This document shows positions 24,252-32,241 of a DNA stretch of 64,000 bases, one piece after another (within the stretch, counting starts at the first letter, position 1; each line of letters starts with the position of its first letter). The notes beneath the pieces are model-generated. The model was not told the DNA's origin. It saw nothing but the letters and a program-made list of their open reading frames with translations, and did no database searches. The position numbers were made by a program, and so were the translations under genes. Source of the DNA: JAWCMQ01 sp039091255 (GTDB taxonomy: Archaea > Aenigmatarchaeota > Aenigmatarchaeia > GW2011-AR5 > JACRAC01); assembly GCA_039091255.1 (NCBI GenBank), contig JAWCMQ010000001.1, positions 62,001 through 126,000 of the forward strand. The letters are read 5' to 3'.

Positions 24252-26006
24252 CTATCCCTTGTGCGCGATCTCTCCTTCTGGCCTCTTCATTGCAGCCTGT
24301 ATTTCATCGTCTTCGATGCGCTGGAAAAGGATTAGTGAGCGCAATTTTGTGCCCGGCTTGACGTTGAAGCCTTTCAGCTTGCTCCACAACAGGTCTTCGC
24401 GCTTCAGCCCAAGGCACTTGAGCGCGGCCTCGGCCGTCGTCGGTATGAAAGGCCACAGCATCACCGTGACCGCGGCGAGCGCATTCACGCCATAGTATAG
24501 CGTCGTTCCTGCATCCCGCTTTGTCGCCTTGTTGCGGATGGCAAACCATGGCTCCTTTGCCTGGAAGTAGCGGTTCAGCGCGTCGGAAAATGACATTGTC
24601 TCCTTCAGTGCGTCTTTCAGCTTAACTTTGCGCACAAGCTTTTCCGTGCGCTCGAGTGCGCGCTCGAGTGCGCGCTGGAGGTCGGCTTCGGGCTTGCCAG
24701 GCTTGCCCGGTCGCGGAACTTTGCCGAAATATTTGTCGATGAACGACGTCATGCGATAAAACACGTTGCCGTAGTTGGCAATCAGCTCATTGTTGATGCG
24801 GTTCTGGAAGTCCTGCCATTCGAAGTTTGCGTCTTTCTTTTCGGGCAGCATGGCCGAGAGATAGTAGCGCCAGTAGTCCGCCGGAAATAGCCCGAGCGCT
24901 TCGTCGCTAAACACCCCGATGTGCCGCGATGTGGAGAACTTTTTGCCTTCCCAGTTCAGGAACTCGTAGCCCGCCACATAGTGCGGCAGCGCAAAGCTGG
25001 TCGCTTTGCTTCGGCCCGCCATGAGCATGCCAGGCCAGAATATCGTGTGGAAGGGTATGTTGTCTTTTCCGAGAAAGTGATATACCTTAACATCACCCGA
25101 CCACCACTTCTTCCAGTCTTTTCTACACTCGGATGTCATGGCGATGTAAGCGATGGGCGCATCAAACCACACGTAAAACACAAGGTGAGTGTAGCCTTTC
25201 AGCGGGACCTTGACTCCCCATTCGAGATTGCGCGTTATGCAACGTGGCTTCAGCCCCTCTTTCAGCCAAGAAAGCGCAATTGCACGCACGTTCGCGGGCC
25301 AGTGCTTGTTTCTGCTTATCCATGACGCAAGCTGAGGCTCGAGTTTCGAGAGGTCGAGGAAAAGGTGCTTCTCTGTCTTGAATTCGATCTCCCGCCGTCC
25401 GCACATCATGCAAACAGGCTCTTGCAGCTCCGTCGGGTCGAGTATGCGACCGCACGACTCGCATTGGTCGCCCCTAGCACGCTCGTACGCACAGTGCGGG
25501 CAGCGCCCCTCGACGTACCGGTCGGTCAGGAACTTGCGGTCGAATCGGCAGTACGGCAGTTGCATTTCACCTTTCTTGATGAAGCCGTTCTTGTTCATCG
25601 CAAGAAAGAGCTGCTGGGTCAGGCGGTGGTTTGCTTCGCTTGACGTCCGCCCGAAAAATGTGAAGTCGAATCCCCATTTCTTGTAGATGTCCGCTTGCAC
25701 TGCGTAGTATTTGTCGGAGTAGTCTTTGGGCGAAAGTCGCTCTTGCGCCGCGCATATCTCCGTCTGCGCACCGTGCTCATCGGTGCCGCAGATGTAGATG
25801 TTTTCGATGCCGAACAGGTCGCAGAAGCGGTGGAATATGTCTGCAGGGAGGATGGAGCCGATAAGGTTGCCAAGATGCTTCACGCCATTGACGTATGGCA
25901 GCGCGGACGTTATTGTGATGCGCTCGCCTGGCTTTGCGGCAGGCTTCGTCGCCCTCGCTGCTTTGCGCGTTTTTGGCTTTGCGCCGCGGGCTTTCGGGAT
26001 TGTCAT
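24252..26006 (-). CDS. metG: Methionyl-tRNA synthetase
   Basis: This class I synthetase charges tRNA-Met. It has ITSALPYVNGVKHLGNL (HIGH motif as HLGN), four CxxC-type pairs in the zinc knuckle (CPHC, CESC, CMMC region, residues about 165-205), CGTDEHG and the KFSTS signature. The body of about 584 residues lacks the C-terminal EMAP/OB dimerisation domain, as in several archaea. The N-terminus has a Lys/Ala/Arg-rich extension of about 25 residues. ATG 26006 follows GGTG. Confidence 0.95.
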   Translation of the reverse strand: MTIPKARGAKPKTRKAARATKPAAKPGERITITSALPYVNGVKHLGNLIGSILPADIFHRFCDLFGIENIYICGTDEHGAQTEICAAQERLSPKDYSDKYYAVQADIYKKWGFDFTFFGRTSSEANHRLTQQLFLAMNKNGFIKKGEMQLPYCRFDRKFLTDRYVEGRCPHCAYERARGDQCESCGRILDPTELQEPVCMMCGRREIEFKTEKHLFLDLSKLEPQLASWISRNKHWPANVRAIALSWLKEGLKPRCITRNLEWGVKVPLKGYTHLVFYVWFDAPIAYIAMTSECRKDWKKWWSGDVKVYHFLGKDNIPFHTIFWPGMLMAGRSKATSFALPHYVAGYEFLNWEGKKFSTSRHIGVFSDEALGLFPADYWRYYLSAMLPEKKDANFEWQDFQNRINNELIANYGNVFYRMTSFIDKYFGKVPRPGKPGKPEADLQRALERALERTEKLVRKVKLKDALKETMSFSDALNRYFQAKEPWFAIRNKATKRDAGTTLYYGVNALAAVTVMLWPFIPTTAEAALKCLGLKREDLLWSKLKGFNVKPGTKLRSLILFQRIEDDEIQAAMKRPEGEIAHKG

Positions 26007-26103
26007 CACCTATATTATAGACCGAATCATGGTGGTGCTTGAACAATCTCGTTTCTGGTGAATAAAAAGATATTGCTTTGGCGGCAAAAGCCTCGCTGAA
26101 ACA

Positions 26104-26685
26104 CTACATGGCCTTTTTTGCTCGCTCGCCAAACCATCGATCCATTTCTACAAGCGCCTGCTCAGCCATGGCGATGTCGGCTTCGGACGGCTCAGGCTTT
26201 CGGGAGATTTCCGCCAGCTTCTCCTTAAGCTCGCCGAATCCGAGCTTGCCCGCCACCCGCGCCATGCCATGCCAATCGCCAGCCCCTCCATACCAGGCGT
26301 ATGCGCAGAGATAGTCGCCTGCGGCGCCGAGCCATTTGCCACAGCTGTCCTTTGCGTCGCCACTTGCTTCCAGCAGCATCCCGGTTTCCTGCTGCCTTAC
26401 GAGCTCGTCGCATTCCAGCCCGGCCTCAAGCCAACGGCTGTTGAACTCCATGTATAGTGCGGCATCCTCGTCGCATAAGTACATTTTATTTTCCACGCGC
26501 CGGGCGCTCTGCGAATCGCCTATGGCGGCGTAGCACCGCAGCGCCTTGCGGTAAAGCTTGAATTTCATGTCAAGGTCGCGCTCGTCCACGCGGTCGCCCA
26601 GCGCTTCGCACGCTTCAGCCATGCCAAGGGTGTGTGCATATCTCTTCAGCTCGCCCTCGAATTTCCTCCAGTTCATTCGCGGCAT
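26104..26685 (-). CDS. Hypothetical helical-repeat (TPR/SNAP-like) protein, 193 aa
   Basis: The protein consists of successive antiparallel-looking helices with the pattern of tetratrico-like repeats (MKFKLYRKALRCYAAIGD, WLGAAGDYLCAYAWYGGAGD, HGMARVAGKLGFGELKEKLA). No catalytic motif is visible. It probably mediates protein contacts. It is on the same strand as the secreted Tyr/Gly-rich gene 37 bases upstream, so it may be the last gene of that operon. Confidence 0.55.
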   Translation of the reverse strand: MPRMNWRKFEGELKRYAHTLGMAEACEALGDRVDERDLDMKFKLYRKALRCYAAIGDSQSARRVENKMYLCDEDAALYMEFNSRWLEAGLECDELVRQQETGMLLEASGDAKDSCGKWLGAAGDYLCAYAWYGGAGDWHGMARVAGKLGFGELKEKLAEISRKPEPSEADIAMAEQALVEMDRWFGERAKKAM

Positions 26686-26722
26686 GCTTTACCTCAATAA
26701 TCTCGTATAGAACGTGCGCGTT

Positions 26723-27576
26723 TCAGTATTTATACCATGCCAGCTTCGGGCTCGTCGTGCTAACAACGGGTGCCGAAGATGCGGCAGGCCATTTGGGCTG
26801 CGGCTGCGGCGGCTCGTACACGGCTGGGTCACGCGCGGGCGGGTCATAGTTGTAATAGCTCACGGCAACTCTGTAGTTCGGCCCGCCAGCCGCATATCCG
26901 ATGTAGAGCCCGTCATAGCGCAAGCCAAGCGAATAGTAGTAATACGGCGAGCCATAGGCATAGCCGGGATAATAGCCCGGATAGTAGCAGAGCGCCGCGC
27001 CCGCATATGCCGATGCCGGATACGAATATGAATAATAAAAGCCCCACGGATAGTAGTAGCCGGGGTTGTAGTTGTAATTATAAGGATTCACCGAGCCGAA
27101 CGAAGCTGCATAGCCTCCGCCCGCCGCGCCTCCGCCAGCCGTCGCAGCAGGCGCGCTGGTGTGGTAGTCCGCAGCGCCACCTGTGTAATGGTCCGCGCTC
27201 CCGGTGAAATGNNNNNNNNNNNNNNNNNNNNNNNNNNNNNNNNNNNNNNNNNNNNNNNNNNNNNNNNNNNNNNNNNNNNNNNNNNNNNNNNNNNNNNNNN
27301 NNNNNNNNNNGGATTCACCGAGCCGAACGAAGCTGCATAGCCTCCGCCCGCCGCGCCTCCGCCAGCCGTCGCAGCAGGCGCGCTGGTGTGGTAGTCCGCA
27401 GCGCCACCTGTGTAATGGTCCGCGCTCCCGGTGAAATGATCACCTTCCTGACCATCGAAATAGCCTGCACCTCCATAATCGGTGAAGTAGCCCGCACCGC
27501 CCGCAAGCGCGGCGCCTGTAGTCAGAAGCATCGTTCCAACTGCGATGATGGCGAACAAAGCCGTATTCATCTTCAT
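26723..27576 (-). CDS. Secreted Tyr/Gly-rich protein, split in the assembly by a false gap
   Basis: The N-terminus MKMNTALFAIIAVGTMLLTTGAALA is a clear signal peptide. The mature part begins with Gly/Tyr/His repeats (GGAGYFTDYGGAGYFDG) and continues into a strongly Tyr-rich region (NPYNYNYNPGYYYPWG, YYPGYYPGYAYGSPYYYY), then a Pro-rich stretch, and ends KLAWYKY. In this sequence the gene is broken by 99 N and a 128-bp duplication. Joining 27311 directly to 27083 gives one uninterrupted 208-residue frame, so I annotate one gene. It starts six bases after the stop of the coiled-coil gene at 27583. No family is recognised. The composition suggests a structural surface or adhesive protein (inference). 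Confidence 0.7.
27084..27211. repeat. 128-bp direct duplicate flanking an N run (copy 1), assembly artefact
   Basis: This segment is identical to 27311-27438, and the two are separated only by 99 N. Collapsing them restores a continuous reading frame, so the duplication is an unmerged contig overlap rather than a genomic repeat. Confidence 0.9.
27212..27310. other. Assembly gap (99 N), probably spurious
   Basis: The flanks are the same 128 bases, so the two contigs overlap and no sequence is missing. Confidence 0.9.
27311..27438. repeat. 128-bp direct duplicate flanking an N run (copy 2), assembly artefact
   Basis: Identical to 27084-27211. See that entry. Confidence 0.9.
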
Positions 27577-27582
27577 ACATGC

Positions 27583-28941
27583 TCACTCGACAACCTCATT
27601 GGGCCGCCTGCCTCCGCGGCTGAGCGCGGCATCGATTTTGCCGACCACGCGCTCGTACCCCTCTCCGTGCTCCAGGCACACAGGTGCCAGGCGCATGCGT
27701 TCAAACGCAGCATATTCGCCATCGGTGTCAGGCCCGCCAGGCACCTCGATTACGACCCAACAGCCACCAGGCAGCTCTGCCGCATAATCCGCCACGCCGA
27801 CCAATTTATATGAGCTCTTCGGGTCGGGCCTGCTATAGACTTCCCACCCCTTCTTCCAGCACGTTATCCGCCCTTTTTCTCCAAGCTGTTTGAGGCATGT
27901 TTCGACGTGTTGCTCCAGCGGCTCAGGCGCAGATACCATGACCGCATCCTCGCGGTCGGCCGCATCGCCTGGCTGCGACAGCGCAATCTCGGCCGCCTGC
28001 GCCGCCCGCAGCTGCGCTTCATAGTCTGCGGCCCTCGTGGCAGCCTCCTCGGCTTTCGCCTTCCACGCATCGCGCTCCTGATTCGCGGCATGCGCATCTT
28101 TCTGTAATGCGCTTAATTGTGCAGTATATGTTTCGATTTCTTTCTTTATGCGTGCGTTTTCAGCGATGATGCTGTCTTTTTCGCCGCGAAGAGTTTCATT
28201 TTGGACAGCATATGCGCGCCGTTCCTCAGCCAGCCGCTCGCGCTCAGCCGACGCGTTCTTCCATCCATATCCAAGCAGTGCAGCCACCGCCAGCAGCCCT
28301 GCCGCGGCATACCTCGCAAAGCGGTGCGAGCGCTTCAGGCGTTCGTGCTCATTAATGTATCCGATGCAACGCTCCGAAAGCTCCCGCTTATCCTCTGCGA
28401 GAGTGCGATTGGCGGCTGCAAGCCGCTGATTCTCGGCAAGCGCATTCGCATAATTCGCGCCAAGCTCGGCGCACTTTGTTTCAGCCGTCAGGCATGTTTC
28501 GTTCGCTTTGCCGACCTCCTGCCGGAGCTTCTGAACCGTCGCCCTCAACCCGTTCTCCCCTTCGACCTCCTGCCGCAGCCGCGCATATTCGTCTACCACA
28601 CGCTTAATTTCAGCTAGTCTCTCCGCATAGCTTTGGTCTGCGACATCAATGCCAAGCTTTTCTAGAAGTGCAGACGCGAGAGTCGTATAACTTGTTTCCA
28701 CGCCCTGCAGCCGCTCTACATCTTGCCGAAGCTTAGTATACGTTTGAATCACGCCAGAAGTTACCGCATTAACAGCGGCAACGTCTTCGTCCCCTTGAGC
28801 CAGAGCACTCGCTGCGGAACCAGCGTCTGCGCCAGAGCTTTGCGGGACTTGTGCATCATCAGGCACACCAGCCAGAAAATTATCAATTTCTTGCTGACTA
28901 AGAGATCCGTCACACTGGACTTCGCCATCAGGCATGGCCAT
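27583..28941 (-). CDS. Membrane-anchored coiled-coil protein with shared C-terminal domain, about 452 aa
   Basis: Order of parts: a short N-terminus with SLSQQEIDNFLAGV (resembling the CheY-binding peptide of FliM), a coiled-coil region that contains the duplicated module (YTKLRQDVERLQGVETSYTT onward), one membrane helix near residue 230 (YAAAGLLAVAALLGYGW), a long second coiled coil, and a C-terminal globular domain with VIEVPGGPDTDGEYAAFERM. That last domain recurs in 30056-30883. The ATG at 28941 follows TTGGTG and overlaps the upstream stop by 14 bases, indicating coupling. I do not recognise the family. Confidence 0.75.
   Translation of the reverse strand: MAMPDGEVQCDGSLSQQEIDNFLAGVPDDAQVPQSSGADAGSAASALAQGDEDVAAVNAVTSGVIQTYTKLRQDVERLQGVETSYTTLASALLEKLGIDVADQSYAERLAEIKRVVDEYARLRQEVEGENGLRATVQKLRQEVGKANETCLTAETKCAELGANYANALAENQRLAAANRTLAEDKRELSERCIGYINEHERLKRSHRFARYAAAGLLAVAALLGYGWKNASAERERLAEERRAYAVQNETLRGEKDSIIAENARIKKEIETYTAQLSALQKDAHAANQERDAWKAKAEEAATRAADYEAQLRAAQAAEIALSQPGDAADREDAVMVSAPEPLEQHVETCLKQLGEKGRITCWKKGWEVYSRPDPKSSYKLVGVADYAAELPGGCWVVIEVPGGPDTDGEYAAFERMRLAPVCLEHGEGYERVVGKIDAALSRGGRRPNEVVE
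28540..28728. repeat. 189-bp near-identical repeat inside a coiled-coil gene (copy 1)
   Basis: This matches 31340-31528 without gaps at an offset of exactly 2,800 bases, with seven mismatches by eye. It encodes the module LRQDVERLQGV..SYTTLASALLEKLGI..AD and the following helix. It is in frame in both genes. Confidence 0.85.
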
Positions 28942-30046
28942 CACCAACAACCCCAGCCTCAGAGCCGGCAAGCTCAGAGGTCGGGACGGTTACATACTTC
29001 GACAACGCAGAAGGAAGCGGAATCCCGAATTCGCGCGAGAGCATGGCGAGCTTTTCGAGAACCGAGCGGTATTTCGTATCCAGATCTTTCAGTTGGCGTT
29101 CGTACTTCTCTGCATTGGCTTTGTACGCATCACGCTCCTGCTGGACCTTTCCAAGTTCTCCCTTGTGGCGCTCATCCGCCTCCTTCAGCAGCCGCTCTTT
29201 TGCGTCATTTATCTCGTTTAGCTGGTGCTTGAGCGATGCATAACCCTGTTCCGCGCTGGACTTCGCCGTTTCGGCGTCGGATAGCTGCTGCTTTAGCCCG
29301 CTAATCGTTTTATCATATGAAGCAATCGTAGCTGCAGCTTCGCGCGCTTGCTCTCGTCTCACTGCTAGGCGCTCACGAGCAGCCTTAATCGCGCTCACAG
29401 CTTTCTTGGCTAAACTATCCATTTGCGATCGCACATCGCTGGCATCGCGCAGCTGCGCTTCATATTCGGCAATTTTGCTTTCGCAATAAGCGACCTTCTC
29501 TTTATACGTTCGGACGGCGGCCTGCGCCTCCTCCAGCTCTTTCTTTAGCGTCTCATGATCAGCCGGCACGCTGCTCTCGGTGCTGGTCTCGAGCAGCAAG
29601 TCGTCACGCTGCTTGAGGAGGGTGTTGTAGTCGGCTTTGAGTCTGCCGTAGTCGTCCTTGAGCCGAGCCAAGTTGCTGCGAGCTTCCTCGTGCTGCTTGC
29701 GCAGCTCGTCGCGCTCCCTGAGAAGCTTGCTCACCTCCTTCGCGCGGCCATCCCGCGTCGTCCATTTCTCTATTTCTGCATACAGCTTCTCTTTGTATTG
29801 CTGGTCTTTCTTCCTGAGCTCTTCTTCCAGCTTGGCGTTAAGCTTGTCGAGCTGCTTCCGCTCATTTTTGTATTCGCGCAGCTCTTTCTGGAGCTTCTCC
29901 AGCGATTTCTTCAAATTCTCCGGAGACTCATCCTGCCGCCTGGCAGCTTCTATCTGTTCTCGCAGCGATTCTGCCGCGCTTGGCGTGCCAGGCTGACCTT
30001 TCCTCATCTGCCGCGTCGTCTTTTTTCCAGAATCCCCGATAGACAT
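28928..30046 (-). CDS. Long coiled-coil protein, 372 aa, no membrane segment
   Basis: Almost the whole protein (residues about 20-340) is charged heptad-like sequence rich in Glu, Lys, Leu and Arg (for example LKKSLEKLQKELREYKNERKQL), so a rod of several hundred angstroms is expected. The N-terminus is basic and Ser/Gly-rich, and the C-terminus is a short non-helical tail. The Ala-rich segment AKKAVSAIKAARERLAVRREQAREAAATI is distinct. It is the third gene of the operon, nine bases after 30056-30883, and overlaps the next. No family is recognised beyond coiled coil. Confidence 0.7.
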   Translation of the reverse strand: MSIGDSGKKTTRQMRKGQPGTPSAAESLREQIEAARRQDESPENLKKSLEKLQKELREYKNERKQLDKLNAKLEEELRKKDQQYKEKLYAEIEKWTTRDGRAKEVSKLLRERDELRKQHEEARSNLARLKDDYGRLKADYNTLLKQRDDLLLETSTESSVPADHETLKKELEEAQAAVRTYKEKVAYCESKIAEYEAQLRDASDVRSQMDSLAKKAVSAIKAARERLAVRREQAREAAATIASYDKTISGLKQQLSDAETAKSSAEQGYASLKHQLNEINDAKERLLKEADERHKGELGKVQQERDAYKANAEKYERQLKDLDTKYRSVLEKLAMLSREFGIPLPSALSKYVTVPTSELAGSEAGVVGDGHA

Positions 30047-30055
30047 GATCCCGAC

Positions 30056-30883
30056 CTATCGCTCCACCTTGTCGGGCAAAGGCGAATAGCGGCCAAGCGC
30101 TCTGCCGATGGCGTTCTTTATGCCCTCCGCCGACGTGTTTGGCGAGTCGAACGAGACGTAATTTAAGCCTGCCCTATCGAATGCCGCACGTTCGCCGTCT
30201 AGGTCCTCGCCGCCTGGAAGCTCGATGTAGAGCTTCCTGCCGTCCAGCAGGTCCACTGCGCGGTCCGCAGTCCCTATCGTTTTATAATCATCGCGCGTGT
30301 TGAGCCGCCAGTATATCGTTCGGTTTCGGCTGTAGCCCCGAATCGTTTGGTTGGCTACAAGATGGTCCAGATAGTCGTCCACCATCCTGGCAACCTCCCG
30401 CTCGCTTTCGTCTTTCAGCCTGGCGTTCTCCGACTTCACCGCTTCATGCCGCTGATTAAGCGAGTCCAACTTTCGTTCGATATCCTGTAGCTGGGACTTA
30501 ACCGTCGAAAGCTCCTCCTCCACGTGCTTGGCACAGATTTTATAATCATCACCCTCGGTCGTGAGAATTTTGTATGCGTCATTGGTGGATTTAGGTTCGT
30601 TCTCCTTCGCAGCGATTCTGCTCTCCAATCCCGCAACCTTCTCGCGCGCCGACCGCGAATCCTGATAAAAATAGTAGCTGGTGCCTGCGAGCCCAAGAAC
30701 GCCTGCTGCCAGGACAGCAGTAAGCCACTTTCGCGGTTTTCTCTCCGATTGTCTTGGCTGGGCAACAGCGTCCCGTAGCACATCGCCAAGCCTATTTATA
30801 GCCTGATAGACTTGATCGTCATTCGGCAAGACTTCCTGTTGGCCTGCCTGATTTTGTCCTGCCGCTTGATTTGACCCTTCCAT
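30056..30883 (-). CDS. Single-pass membrane coiled-coil protein with shared C-terminal domain, 275 aa
   Basis: The N-terminal 55 residues are polar. A membrane helix (WLTAVLAAGVLGLAGTSYYFY) follows near residues 55-75, then a coiled coil (SRSAREKVAGLESRIAAKEN and beyond), then a C-terminal domain from about residue 165. That domain contains DDYKTIGTADRAVDLLDG and LYIELPGGEDLDGERAAFDR. It aligns with the end of 27583-28941 (Y-K-x-[IV]-G-x-A-D, then IE-[LV]-PGG-x-D-x-DGE-x-AAF). The start is contiguous with the stop of the first operon gene. Confidence 0.75.
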   Translation of the reverse strand: MEGSNQAAGQNQAGQQEVLPNDDQVYQAINRLGDVLRDAVAQPRQSERKPRKWLTAVLAAGVLGLAGTSYYFYQDSRSAREKVAGLESRIAAKENEPKSTNDAYKILTTEGDDYKICAKHVEEELSTVKSQLQDIERKLDSLNQRHEAVKSENARLKDESEREVARMVDDYLDHLVANQTIRGYSRNRTIYWRLNTRDDYKTIGTADRAVDLLDGRKLYIELPGGEDLDGERAAFDRAGLNYVSFDSPNTSAEGIKNAIGRALGRYSPLPDKVER

Positions 30884-31978
30884 CTAAGCCCCTCCTTGCT
30901 GCCCGCTGCCTGCCTCCTGACCTTCGCCAGCAGACAAAGAGTTCTGATATAGGTTTACAAGCGCGTTGATTTTGCGCAAAACGCCCTGATGTAAACCTGT
31001 GTAAGCCTGCCGCGCCTCGTCGCGCTCTCTGACGACGCCGTCATACGCAGCCTTGCCCGGGCAATCTCTGTGAGCCGCTTCAAGCGCACTATATTTCGCC
31101 CTCAACCCCTGATCACCTTCGAGCTCGGCCTTCAGCGTGTCGATTTCGCGTTTATACTGTGCTTCGGCCGCACTTTTTCCTTCATTTATGCCTTCATTTT
31201 TGGCAGCATCTATTTTCGAACTGCAGCTCTGGTGTTCATTAGCAGCCGATTTCAAATCTGAAAGCGCTCGTTTGTATCCTTCGATATCGGTTGCTTGAAT
31301 GCCGAGGTCATTAAGGATGCCCATAATCGCGTTATATTTCGCCCTCAACCCGTTCTCCCCTTCGACCTCCTGCCGCAGCCGCGCATATTCGTCTACCACA
31401 CGCTTAATTTCATCTAGTCTCTCTGCATAATTTTGATCTGCGACATTAATGCCAAGCTTTTCTAGAAGTGCAGACGCGAGAGTCGTATAACTTGTTCCCA
31501 CGCCCTGCAGCCGCTCTACATCTTGCCGCAGTCGCGCATATTCTTGCGGCGTCACCTTAGCCCTGTCGCACAGCTCTTGGATTTTTGCGTTCAGCGAGCG
31601 CACCTTGTGTTGCAGCTTTTTCACATCTTTGACTTTTCTTTCGCGCTTTCTCGCATCAGAAATGTATTTCTTGAAGCCGCGCATGATTTCAGCGGCGCGG
31701 TTGCCGTAATCCAGCTTGCCGCGCCCTCTGTATATTCTCAGTTCCCTGCAAACATGCGTATAGTCCTTCAGAAGCCGCTCATAGGCAGCCTTTGCCGCCC
31801 TGAGTTCATGTGCGCATGCCGCGGAAGCGTTACGTCCTTCTGTGCCAGGTCGCGGCCGGCCAGAAGGCGGGTTGGGCTGCCCAGAAGCATTCCTGCGCTT
31901 GCCCTTCCCGTGCCTGCCACCCAGATTAACGTTTATCTGAACAGCATGGGCCCTGACATTAACTTTCTTGCGAGCCAT
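30884..31978 (-). CDS. Coiled-coil protein, first gene of the five-gene operon, about 364 aa
   Basis: The N-terminus (MARKKVNVRAHAVQINVNL, then a Lys/Arg/Gly/Pro-rich stretch) is basic and probably disordered. The remainder is coiled coil with cysteines (CAHELRAA, CRELRIYRG, CSSK, CPGKAAYD). Residues about 155-215 carry the module that is almost identical to that of 27583-28941 (96% at DNA level). There is no membrane helix. The start is ATG 31978, or GTG 31984. A TATA-like box (GTATTTAAGC, 32001-32010) lies so close that the transcript may be leaderless. Confidence 0.7.
   Translation of the reverse strand: MARKKVNVRAHAVQINVNLGGRHGKGKRRNASGQPNPPSGRPRPGTEGRNASAACAHELRAAKAAYERLLKDYTHVCRELRIYRGRGKLDYGNRAAEIMRGFKKYISDARKRERKVKDVKKLQHKVRSLNAKIQELCDRAKVTPQEYARLRQDVERLQGVGTSYTTLASALLEKLGINVADQNYAERLDEIKRVVDEYARLRQEVEGENGLRAKYNAIMGILNDLGIQATDIEGYKRALSDLKSAANEHQSCSSKIDAAKNEGINEGKSAAEAQYKREIDTLKAELEGDQGLRAKYSALEAAHRDCPGKAAYDGVVRERDEARQAYTGLHQGVLRKINALVNLYQNSLSAGEGQEAGSGQQGGA
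31340..31528. repeat. 189-bp near-identical repeat inside a coiled-coil gene (copy 2)
   Basis: Partner of 28540-28728, at an offset of 2,800 bases with no indels. It indicates recent duplication or gene conversion between the two operon genes. Confidence 0.85.
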
Positions 31979-32000
31979 ATTCACTAATGAGTAGCAAAAC

Positions 32001-32010
32001 GCTTAAATAC
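32001..32010 (-). promoter_or_regulatory. TATA-like box of the coiled-coil operon
   Basis: On the minus strand GTATTTAAGC, preceded by GCGAAAG, is centred about 28 bases before the ATG at 31978. This is close to the distance expected between TATA box and transcript start, so the mRNA may have little or no leader. A second A/T-rich site (TTTTTATAG) lies near 32030. Confidence 0.45.
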
Positions 32011-32058
32011 CTTTCGCCGACAGCTATAAAAACCAGTGTAGCGCGCTAAAGAGCCGCA

Positions 32059-32178
32059 TCAATACTTGTACCACGCCATCTTCTTGCCTGCGGCGCTAGC
32101 TAAAGGTTTGCTGCAGCTCACAGAAGCCCGCTCCAAGTCCGCAGAAAGCCAAGAACTTTCTCCTTGATGTGTTTTCCG
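32059..32178 (-). pseudogene. Possible gene remnant ending in the same AWYKY tail as the secreted Tyr-rich protein
   Basis: A minus-strand frame open for 40 codons without an N-terminal start ends KKMAWYKY-stop. The secreted protein at 26723 ends KLAWYKY-stop. Over the last 24 bases the two differ mostly at silent third positions. The stretch 31985-32241 has no other gene that I can support. It could be the 3' end of a decayed paralogue upstream of the coiled-coil operon. Evidence is limited to the tail. Confidence 0.3.
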
Positions 32179-32241
32179 TCATATCGCTACCTCAAGTCAG
32201 TAGTAACCTATGGAGAAGTTTAAATGCGTGCTTGGCGGCCG

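Noticed and set aside
26723..27091. Separate Tyr-rich protein starting MNPYNYNYNP.
   Set aside because: This is the downstream half of the secreted protein, and its apparent start is made by the false gap.
17093..27211. Bacterial contamination as the source of the sigma-like gene.
   Set aside because: The same gap-free contig contains archaeal intron-bearing tRNAs and archaeal-like genes, and the codon pattern does not change.
27084..27438. 128-bp direct repeats either side of N as a mobile element or tandem repeat.
   Set aside because: The same length recurs at 55749 and 55976, both pairs frame 99 N, and collapsing the first restores one reading frame. This is assembly overlap.
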